Shown here: piece by piece, positions 6,620-11,961 of the stretch | How positions within the stretch are numbered: position 1 is the first letter of the stretch | How the letters are laid out: each line of letters opens with the position of its first letter | NCBI GenBank assembly: GCA_023410055.1 | Contig: JAEYQK010000052.1 | Coordinates: 1 to 11,961, forward strand | Reading direction: 5' to 3' | Length of the DNA stretch: 11,961 nucleotides | From: Acidobacteriota bacterium | GTDB lineage: Bacteria; Acidobacteriota; Terriglobia; Terriglobales; Acidobacteriaceae | Notes under the pieces: model-generated | Seen by the model: the letters and a program-made list of their open reading frames with translations, nothing else | Databases searched by the model: none | What the model was told of the DNA's origin: nothing | Position numbers and translations under genes: made by a program

Positions 6620-8699
6620 CGACAGCAAGAAGTTCTACATCACAACGCCGATCTACTACGTCAATGCACGACCGCACATCGGCCACGCGTACACCACGAT
6701 CGTCTGCGACGCCATCGCGCGCCGCAAACGCATGCTCGGCGTCGACACCTATTTCGTCACCGGCACCGATGAGCACGGCCAGAAGATCGAACGCTCCGCC
6801 GCCGCTCGCAACATGACGCCCAAAGCGCTCGCCGACGAAGTTTCCGGCTTCTTCCGCGCGCTCTGGGACCGCATGAACATCACCTACGACGGCTTCATGC
6901 GCACCACCGACCCGCGCCACGAGCACGGCGTGCAGCAGATGTTCCGCATTCTTCGCGACAAGGGATTCATCTACAAAGGTTCCTACACCGGCCAATACTG
7001 CGTCTTCGACGAACTCTACGTCACCGAAGGCGGCCCCGGCACACCCTGTCCCGAGTGCGGACGCCCGACCGAAACCGTCACCGAAGAGAACTACTTCTTC
7101 AAGCTGTCGGCCTTCGAAGACAAGCTGCTCAAGCTCTTCGAAGAAAACCCAGACTTCATTCGCCCGGAGACGCGCCGCAACGAAGTGCTCGCGTTTGTTC
7201 GCGGCGGGCTGCGCGATCTCAGTGTGAGCCGCGGCAACATCAAGTGGGGCATCCCTGTTCCCGACGACCCAGAGCAAGTGATGTACGTCTGGCTTGACGC
7301 CCTCTGCACTTACATGACGGCCGTCGGTTACGGCGCGCCCGAGAAAGCAGGCCAGGATCTTTTCGCGCGCTACTGGCCCGCCGACGTCCACATGATCGGC
7401 AAAGAGATCGTCCGCTTCCATTGCGTGTACTGGCCGGCCTTCCTGATGGCCGCCGGCCTGCCGCTGCCGAAGCACGTCATGGCGCACGGCTGGCTCCTTT
7501 TCGAACAGGACAAAATGTCGAAATCGCGCGGCAACATCGTGCGCGCCGAAACCATTCTCGACGTCCTCGGTGCCGACCCGCTGCGTTACTTCCTGTTGCG
7601 CGAAGTCATGTTCGGCCAGGACGGATCTTTCTCCTTCGACGCACTCGTGCAGCGCTTCAACTCCGACCTCGCCAACGGACTCGGCAATCTCGCGAGCCGC
7701 ACGCTGACGATGATCACGCGCTATTTCAAGGGCGAAGTGCCGTACCCCGCCGCGATCGCCTCTCGCACCGAAGGCGACAACGCCATCGCCAAGCTCGCCG
7801 ACGAAACCATCGCGACTTTTAATCAGCTCTTCGATGACTACCAGTTCTCGAAAGCCCTCGAAGCCGCATGGGCGTTGGTCGGTGCCGTCGACAAGTACAT
7901 CGTCGAAAACGAGCCGTGGTCACTTGGTGATAAAGAAGACAGTCAGAGCCGCACGCGTCTCGCAACCGTCCTCTACACCACAGCCGAAGCCCTGCGCATC
8001 GTCACCGCGCTCGCCCACCCGGTGCTGCCCGAATCGACGGCGAAAATATGGTCGCAACTCGGCCTCGGCGACATTCAGAAATTCCAGCTGAGCGGCCTCA
8101 AATGGGGACAACTCCAGGTCGGAACCAAGCTGGGCAAGATCGAACCGGTTTACCCGCGCGCCGACAAAAGCGCGGTCGAAAGGATGCAATCGATGGAGCA
8201 ACAGAACCACGCGCCTGCCGCGACCGAAGCTGCCGCAGGCGCATCCGCCACAGGTGCCGCACCGTCCCCAGTTACACCGGGTTCCGCACCCTTGCCCGAA
8301 GGGCAGGGTGCGCAAGCCGATCCCGCCACTCCGGCCATCACGCTCCCGCCCGGAGTTCCCGCACCATCAACCGACATTATCAACATCGACGACTTCTTGA
8401 AGATAGACCTCCGCGTGGCCCAGGTGAAAGTGGCTGAAAAGGTAAAGGGCGCCGACAAACTCCTGCGCCTCGAAGTCGATCTCGGCTATGAAACGCGCCA
8501 GATCGTCGCCGGCATCGCTCTCGCGTACAACCCCGAGCAACTCGTCGGACGCAAGATCGTCATCATCGCCAATCTCGCCCCGCGCAAACTCCGCGGACTC
8601 GAATCGCAAGGCATGCTCCTCGCCGCCTCGCTCCAAGACGGTGCCCCCGTACTGGCCAGCTTTCTGGAAGAAGTGCCGGTCGGAGCGAAGTTGAAATAG
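6612..8699 (+). CDS. metG: Methionyl-tRNA synthetase with C-terminal tRNA-binding domain
   Basis: Charges tRNA-Met and initiator tRNA with methionine. The 695-residue protein has HIGH at 22-25 (ARPHIGHAYTT), the knuckle region with Cys130, Cys146 and Cys149, KMSKSRGN at 301-308, an alpha-helical anticodon-binding domain (about 370-520), a flexible Ala/Pro-rich linker (about 528-587), and a C-terminal EMAP/Trbp111-like tRNA-binding domain (about 591-695) that usually also dimerises the enzyme. In the zinc knuckle, Asp133 sits where a second Cys of a CxxC pair is often found, so the zinc site is atypical or lost on one side. The ATG lies inside the end of larC (8-bp overlap), which suggests translational coupling. 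A 25-bp-plus palindrome lies in the linker. Codon use is strongly GC-ending (25 of the first 30 codons). Confidence 0.96.
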   Translation: MDNDSKKFYITTPIYYVNARPHIGHAYTTIVCDAIARRKRMLGVDTYFVTGTDEHGQKIERSAAARNMTPKALADEVSGFFRALWDRMNITYDGFMRTTDPRHEHGVQQMFRILRDKGFIYKGSYTGQYCVFDELYVTEGGPGTPCPECGRPTETVTEENYFFKLSAFEDKLLKLFEENPDFIRPETRRNEVLAFVRGGLRDLSVSRGNIKWGIPVPDDPEQVMYVWLDALCTYMTAVGYGAPEKAGQDLFARYWPADVHMIGKEIVRFHCVYWPAFLMAAGLPLPKHVMAHGWLLFEQDKMSKSRGNIVRAETILDVLGADPLRYFLLREVMFGQDGSFSFDALVQRFNSDLANGLGNLASRTLTMITRYFKGEVPYPAAIASRTEGDNAIAKLADETIATFNQLFDDYQFSKALEAAWALVGAVDKYIVENEPWSLGDKEDSQSRTRLATVLYTTAEALRIVTALAHPVLPESTAKIWSQLGLGDIQKFQLSGLKWGQLQVGTKLGKIEPVYPRADKSAVERMQSMEQQNHAPAATEAAAGASATGAAPSPVTPGSAPLPEGQGAQADPATPAITLPPGVPAPSTDIINIDDFLKIDLRVAQVKVAEKVKGADKLLRLEVDLGYETRQIVAGIALAYNPEQLVGRKIVIIANLAPRKLRGLESQGMLLAASLQDGAPVLASFLEEVPVGAKLK
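8285..8312. repeat. Palindrome in the metG interdomain linker
   Basis: Arms CGCACCCTTGCCC (8285-8297) and GGGCAGGGTGCG (8301-8312) pair over 12 positions with one bulged T around a GAA loop. It encodes about residues 558-567 (SAPLPEGQGA) in the disordered linker before the tRNA-binding domain. Confidence 0.85.
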
Positions 8700-8716
8700 C
8701 GATCGAAGGTCTCAGA

Positions 8717-8757
8717 TTGAACCCACATCTGTCCCGCGGCGGCAGATGTGGGTTCAA
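8717..8757. repeat. Perfect 15-bp inverted repeat after metG
   Basis: Arms TTGAACCCACATCTG (8717-8731) and CAGATGTGGGTTCAA (8743-8757) are perfect reverse complements around an 11-nt GC-rich loop. It begins 18 bp after the metG stop. It lacks a T-tract on either strand, so it is not a canonical intrinsic terminator, though it could still slow or stop transcription or protect the 3' end. A partial echo (CCACATCT) lies at about 8768-8775. Confidence 0.85.
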
Positions 8758-8788
8758 CCAAACTGATCCACATCTACGGCGCATCCTT

Positions 8789-8814
8789 AGTTGGAAACCC
8801 CAGTTGGAAACCGC
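8789..8814. repeat. 13-bp tandem duplication upstream of the methyltransferase
   Basis: AGTTGGAAACCCC followed directly by AGTTGGAAACCGC, one mismatch. It lies in the gap between metG and the methyltransferase, about 50 bp before the latter's start. A role as an operator or promoter part is possible but unsupported. Confidence 0.8.
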
Positions 8815-8865
8815 GAATCGCTCCTGTAAGCTGGTCAGACTACTGCACAACCCAAGGACTATGCG

Positions 8866-9552
8866 ATGAAAGCATTGCTAAAGCGGGCCGTGAGCCGATT
8901 TTATCGTCGCTCGAGCCGCGTTGTTCGGCAGGGAGAGTTTGTTACCTTTACGCCAGAGGGATTCGCTGCTGCAAAAGACCCAGTAGCTCTCATGTGCCGT
9001 CATTATTACGAAGTCAAGGCGTTAAAGGAGAGCCTCGCCCGACTTCACGAACTCGGGGTAACTCCGTCGCAGTCGCTTGAGATCGGTTGCGGCTTCGGCA
9101 GACTGTCACCCTATATCGCTGAATTCTCCGACCAGCATTTCGCAGTGGACATCAATGATTGGGCACTCTCTAAAGCCCGTCAGTGCTACCCTCGCTTATG
9201 CTTCCAGCAAGCAAGTGTCACGGATTTGCCCTTCCCGGACCGCAGTTTTGATGTGATAGTCACTTGGACCGTTTTGCAGCACATCCCGAACCACCTGATT
9301 AACAAGGCACTTGCCGAAATCATCCGTGTTGCAAAACCCAAGTCAATCATCGTTCTCTGTGAGGCGACTCTGTATGCCACCGCACCTCAGTCGGACGATC
9401 AGCATACGCACGATCGGTTGCCCGAATTCTATGCTGAGGCTCTGTCCCCACGACGACTCATCTTTTCAGAGTTCATTACAGAGTTGGATCAAATACCAGG
9501 GCTGGCCTCTCCGGGCAGGATCATGCTTTTCGGACCGAGTGAGAATAGCTGA
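8866..9552 (+). CDS. Class I SAM-dependent methyltransferase
   Basis: Predicted Rossmann-fold methyltransferase that uses S-adenosylmethionine; substrate unknown. The 228-residue protein has motif I LEIGCGFGR (71-79), the acidic ribose-binding residue in AVDIND (93-98), a VTDLPFPDRSFDVI motif (118-131, methyltransferase-11 style) and WTVLQHI (134-140). The first roughly 65 residues form a basic N-terminal extension without a signal peptide or membrane segment. The ATG is preceded by AAGGA with a 7-nt spacing. Only 16 of the first 30 codons end in G or C, against 25 of 30 in neighbouring metG, so it may be a recent arrival or weakly expressed. It is flanked by repeat-bearing gaps. Neighbours give no hint of substrate; such proteins often act on lipids, sugars or small metabolites. 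Confidence 0.82.
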   Translation: MKALLKRAVSRFYRRSSRVVRQGEFVTFTPEGFAAAKDPVALMCRHYYEVKALKESLARLHELGVTPSQSLEIGCGFGRLSPYIAEFSDQHFAVDINDWALSKARQCYPRLCFQQASVTDLPFPDRSFDVIVTWTVLQHIPNHLINKALAEIIRVAKPKSIIVLCEATLYATAPQSDDQHTHDRLPEFYAEALSPRRLIFSEFITELDQIPGLASPGRIMLFGPSENS

Positions 9553-9560
9553 ACCAACAC

Positions 9561-9580
9561 TTTCTATCGGATTCTATCGG
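9561..9580. repeat. 10-bp tandem repeat between methyltransferase and tatD
   Basis: TTTCTATCGG followed directly by ATTCTATCGG. A short direct duplication in the 78-bp gap before tatD. Confidence 0.7.
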
Positions 9581-9630
9581 CACGAAGACGGTCAGGAACT
9601 TGAACTTGACCTGCAGATGAAAGACACATT

Positions 9631-10464
9631 ATGTTCACCGACTCTCACTGCCATCTCGAAGGCTCCAAGTTCGACGCCGACCGCGCCGAAGTAATCTCTC
9701 GCGCCTACGCCGCTGGCGTCCGTCACATGCTCGCCATCGGCAACGGCAACAGCCCCGAAGACGCCGACTGCGGCATCCGCATCGCCGAAGAATTTGATCC
9801 CGTAGCGCCGAACTCCAGTTCGGCCCCTGAACGTCCCCGCATCTACGCCAGCATCGGCATCCACCCGCACGAAGCCAAACTCGCGACCGACGCCAACCTC
9901 GCTCAACTCGAACAATGGTCTCGCAACCCGCGCGTCATTGCCTGGGGCGAGATCGGACTCGACTACTGGTACGACTTCTCTCCCCGTGACGTCCAACGCC
10001 GCGTGTTCCTGACCCAACTCGAACTCGCCCGAGCTGCGAAGAAGCCAATCATCATCCACTGCCGCGCCAGTAAAGATTCATGGGACGCCATGGACGAATG
10101 CCTTCAACTTCTCGCCCAACATTGGGCATCCTCAGGACTCGGCGGAATCATGCACTGCTTCCCCGGCACGTTTCATCACGCCAAGAAGGCCCTCACTTTC
10201 GGCTTTCTGATCTCCTTCGCCGGAAACGTCAGCTTCCCCAAAGCCGACCCGATCCGCGAATCCGCCCGGCAAGTACCGCTCGACCAGATGCTGATCGAAA
10301 CCGACTCGCCCTACCTAGCCCCTATTCCCCACCGCGGCCAGCGCAACGAACCGGCCTACGTCGTCGAAACCGCCCGCCACATCGCAGAATTGCGAGGTAT
10401 CACTACCGAAGAAGTCGGCAACCAGACCACCACCAACTTCCTCCGCTTCTTCGGTCTGTCCTGA
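9631..10464 (+). CDS. tatD: TatD-family metal-dependent hydrolase (DNase)
   Basis: TIM-barrel amidohydrolase-fold phosphoesterase; characterised relatives are 3'-5' exonucleases or deoxyribonucleases. The 277-residue protein carries all metal ligands: His6 and His8 (DSHCHL), Glu107 (AWGEIGLDY), His143 (IIIHCR), His175 (GIMHCF) and Asp225 (LIETDSPYLAP). Length is slightly above the usual 255-265. The excess includes residues 58-65, encoded by a diverged copy of the 23-bp palindrome, placed just before the conserved ASIGIHPHE strand. The ATG has only a weak purine-rich upstream site; the start fits the family because MFTDSHCHL is the normal N-terminus. It could equally be named ycfH-like; the substrate is not decided by sequence. 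Confidence 0.93.
   Translation: MFTDSHCHLEGSKFDADRAEVISRAYAAGVRHMLAIGNGNSPEDADCGIRIAEEFDPVAPNSSSAPERPRIYASIGIHPHEAKLATDANLAQLEQWSRNPRVIAWGEIGLDYWYDFSPRDVQRRVFLTQLELARAAKKPIIIHCRASKDSWDAMDECLQLLAQHWASSGLGGIMHCFPGTFHHAKKALTFGFLISFAGNVSFPKADPIRESARQVPLDQMLIETDSPYLAPIPHRGQRNEPAYVVETARHIAELRGITTEEVGNQTTTNFLRFFGLS
9802..9824 (+). repeat. 23-bp palindromic element, copy 3 (inside tatD)
   Basis: Same layout as the argS and larC copies, but the arms are CCGAACT and AGTTCGG: the two changes (G to A, C to T) face each other in the stem, so pairing is kept. It starts on a codon boundary and encodes VAPNSSSA (residues 58-65), the same reading frame as the larC copy. Confidence 0.9.
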
Positions 10465-10478
10465 AGCCGCGTCTCGCG

Positions 10479-10510
10479 ATCACCCGATCACCAAATCACC
10501 AAATCACCCG
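10479..10510. repeat. Four tandem octamers after tatD
   Basis: ATCACCCG, ATCACCAA, ATCACCAA, ATCACCCG in direct succession, starting 14 bp after the tatD stop. The outer two and the inner two units are identical. They lie in the 100-bp gap before yajQ, and a false upstream ATG directly follows the last unit. Confidence 0.9.
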
Positions 10511-10564
10511 ATGTTTTACTTCCCCACTACCAACCTAAGCCCTCGCCATTTACACTTAAGGTTT

Positions 10565-11062
10565 ATGGCTGAGAACTCATTCGACGTTGTTAGCAAGATC
10601 GACATGCAAGAAGTCACCAACGCCATTCAGATGTCGTTGAAAGAGATCCACACTCGCTTCGACCTGAAGGACTCAAAGTCTGACATCACACTCGAAGGCA
10701 AGGACGCGATCATCCTCGCCTCCGCTGACGAGTACAAGCTCAAGGCTGTCAACGACATTCTTCAGGCGAAACTCGTGAAGCGCGGCGTGCCTCTTAAGAA
10801 TCTTGTGTACGAGAAGATCGAGGCGGCAACTGGCGCCACCGTCCGCCAGCGAGTGAAGATGCAGCAGGGTATCGAGATCGAGAAAGCACGCGAAATCGTG
10901 AAGCTGATCAAGAACACGAAGAAGAAGGTGCAGGCGTCGATCCAGGGCGACACCGTGCGCATCACCGGCAAAGACCGCGACACGCTCCAGGAAATCATTG
11001 CGCTTTTGAAACAGCAGGATCTCGGCATCGAATTGCAGTTCACGAACTATCGGTCGAGCTAA
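10565..11062 (+). CDS. yajQ: YajQ-family nucleotide-binding protein (UPF0234)
   Basis: Small cytoplasmic protein of the YajQ family; members bind nucleotides or RNA, and some bind cyclic-di-GMP and act with transcription factors. The 165-residue length matches the family. The N-terminus MAENSFDVVSKIDMQEV aligns with the family's SFDIVSEVD start; FDLKDS (32-37), a lysine-rich helix with IKNTKKKVQASIQGD (115-129), and the C-terminal LQFTNYR (157-163) are typical. An upstream in-frame ATG at 10511 would add 18 residues, but it abuts the octamer repeats and has no family support, so 10565 is chosen; AAGG lies 3 nt before it, a tight spacing. Binding of c-di-GMP cannot be inferred from sequence alone. 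Confidence 0.92.
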   Translation: MAENSFDVVSKIDMQEVTNAIQMSLKEIHTRFDLKDSKSDITLEGKDAIILASADEYKLKAVNDILQAKLVKRGVPLKNLVYEKIEAATGATVRQRVKMQQGIEIEKAREIVKLIKNTKKKVQASIQGDTVRITGKDRDTLQEIIALLKQQDLGIELQFTNYRSS

Positions 11063-11078
11063 TTGCTAGGGTCGGTAG

Positions 11079-11098
11079 GTCAGGGCTTCAGCCCTGAC
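11079..11098. repeat. Palindrome after yajQ (9-bp stem)
   Basis: GTCAGGGCT and AGCCCTGAC pair perfectly around a TC loop, 16 bp after the yajQ stop. There is no T-tract, so it is not a standard terminator. Smaller palindromes follow (CCGGGTCCGG at 11131-11140). Confidence 0.8.
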
Positions 11099-11159
11099 TG
11101 AGCGCAAAACGCGAAACCCAGCAGTGAATGCCGGGTCCGGCGTGGGGAAAACAACGAGA

Positions 11160-11172
11160 GTCCCGTAGGGAC
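11160..11172. repeat. Short palindrome GTCCC/GGGAC before the prenyl synthase
   Basis: GTCCC-GTA-GGGAC, 5-bp stem with a 3-nt loop, about 24 bp before the TTG start. It includes the in-frame TAG that limits the upstream end of the prenyl synthase frame. Confidence 0.6.
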
Positions 11173-11195
11173 GGCAGAGCTTTACCAAGGCCAAC

Positions 11196-11961
11196 TTGAA
11201 CACAACCGCAACAACGAACGGCAAAGAGATTTTCGACCTCCTCCGCGACGACTTGCTCGCCATCGAGCTGGAGTTCGGGCGCGATACCGTATCCAACGTG
11301 CGCGCCATCACCGAGATCGGCGAATATCTCCGCGCCGGCGGCGGCAAGCGCATACGTCCAGCCCTGCTGCTTCTGGCTGCCCGTCTCTTTGGCAACAACA
11401 ACGGCTCCGCGATCCATCTCGGTGCCGTCGTGGAGATTATTCACACCGCCACTTTGGTTCACGACGACATCATTGACGAAGCCGATACACGTCGTGGACG
11501 CCCTGCCGCTAACACTCGCTGGGGCAACTCCCAGTGCGTCCTTGCCGGGGATTGGCTATACATGCAAGCCTTCAAGGTCGCCGTCCGCGAACGCAACTTC
11601 CGCATCCTCGATACGCTCATTGACCTCACTCAGCAGATGGTAGAAGGCGAACTGCTCCAGATGGAAACGCTAGGCAAGTGCGTGGGCGAGAGCGAATACC
11701 TTGATTTGATCTTCCGCAAGACCGCCTGCCTCTTCTCCGTCTGCATGCGCCTCGGAGCCATTATCGGCAAGGCCACCGACGAACAAGAAGAAGCCCTTGC
11801 CAGCTACGGTCGCAATCTCGGACTCGCCTTTCAGATCGTCGATGATGTCCTTGACCTCACAGCTTCCGAAGAAGTCCTGGGCAAACCTGTAGCCAGCGAC
11901 CTCCGCGAAGGCAAAGTCACGATGGCGGTCATCCATGCCCTCGATCGCTGCACGTCTCAAG
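11196..11961 (+). CDS. Long-chain polyprenyl diphosphate synthase (partial, 3' end outside window)
   Basis: Trans-isoprenyl diphosphate synthase that adds isopentenyl units to an allylic diphosphate, giving the side chain of menaquinone or ubiquinone. The visible 255 residues contain GGGKRIRP (48-55), the first aspartate-rich motif DDIID (90-94) followed by RRGRP, and the second motif DDVLD (216-220), then LGKPVASDLREGKVT (228-242). The fifth residue before the first motif is Ala, which in this family favours long products rather than farnesyl or geranylgeranyl diphosphate. The start is taken as TTG with AAGG 5 nt upstream: no early in-frame ATG exists and a TAG lies in frame at 11166-11168. 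The gene is open to the right edge; roughly 70 residues are missing compared with the usual 320-330. Most likely an IspB/HepT/SdsA-like enzyme. Confidence 0.92.
   Translation, partial: MNTTATTNGKEIFDLLRDDLLAIELEFGRDTVSNVRAITEIGEYLRAGGGKRIRPALLLLAARLFGNNNGSAIHLGAVVEIIHTATLVHDDIIDEADTRRGRPAANTRWGNSQCVLAGDWLYMQAFKVAVRERNFRILDTLIDLTQQMVEGELLQMETLGKCVGESEYLDLIFRKTACLFSVCMRLGAIIGKATDEQEEALASYGRNLGLAFQIVDDVLDLTASEEVLGKPVASDLREGKVTMAVIHALDRCTSQ

Noticed and set aside
6558..7487. Long open frame on the minus strand (309 codons) antisense to metG
   Set aside because: Its composition is the mirror of GC-ending metG codons, it has no recognisable domain, and metG is certain here.
8717..8757. Canonical intrinsic terminator after metG
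   Set aside because: The stem is strong but no run of T follows on either strand.
9606..9632. Promoter TTGACC with CATTAT before tatD
   Set aside because: The spacer is only 15 bp and the -10 would overlap the tatD start codon.
10479..10510. CRISPR array
   Set aside because: The units are 8 bp and directly adjacent with no spacers, and there are no cas genes.
10511..10564. Upstream ATG start for yajQ adding 18 residues
   Set aside because: The extension is not family-like and abuts the octamer repeats; the family N-terminus begins at 10565.

Overview
The window looks like a chromosomal segment from a GC-rich, Gram-negative-type bacterium. Acidobacteriota (Koribacter/Terriglobus-like) is the best guess. 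It rests on the mix of housekeeping families, codon use with mostly G or C in third positions, and a high density of short palindromic repeats of a style I associate with that phylum. The assignment is inference from recall, not from a search. I see no phage, transposase, CRISPR, rRNA or tRNA gene.

Layout. A leftward (minus-strand) cluster runs argS (arginyl-tRNA synthetase), then an adenosine deaminase, then an AMP-forming acyl-CoA ligase. The gaps are 40 and 75 bp, so this is probably one operon. It starts from an extended -10 promoter near 5150. A rightward cluster starts from a near-consensus sigma70 promoter at 5175-5203. It begins with larC (nickel insertion for the lactate-racemase-type NPN cofactor), which overlaps metG (methionyl-tRNA synthetase with a C-terminal tRNA-binding domain) by 8 bp. 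Then come a class I SAM methyltransferase of different codon use, tatD, yajQ, and a long-chain polyprenyl diphosphate synthase that runs off the right edge. Two genes (argS and the prenyl synthase) use TTG starts. The genes are ordinary housekeeping or cofactor functions and do not form one pathway.

The most interesting content is the repeats. A 23-bp palindromic element (GTAGCG followed by arms CCGGACT/AGTCCGG around CC) occurs in frame inside three unrelated genes: argS, larC and tatD. The tatD copy carries a compensated base-pair change. Four further palindromic or low-complexity elements lie in protein linkers (argS second hairpin, larC second insert, metG linker) or in the argS 5' leader (a roughly 87-nt imperfect hairpin just upstream of the ribosome-binding site). 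Others fill the intergenic gaps after metG, tatD and yajQ. The window therefore shows several families of small palindromes that are tolerated, or possibly kept, inside essential proteins, comparable in concept to the Rickettsia palindromic elements (RPE). This is the candidate for an under-described system here.
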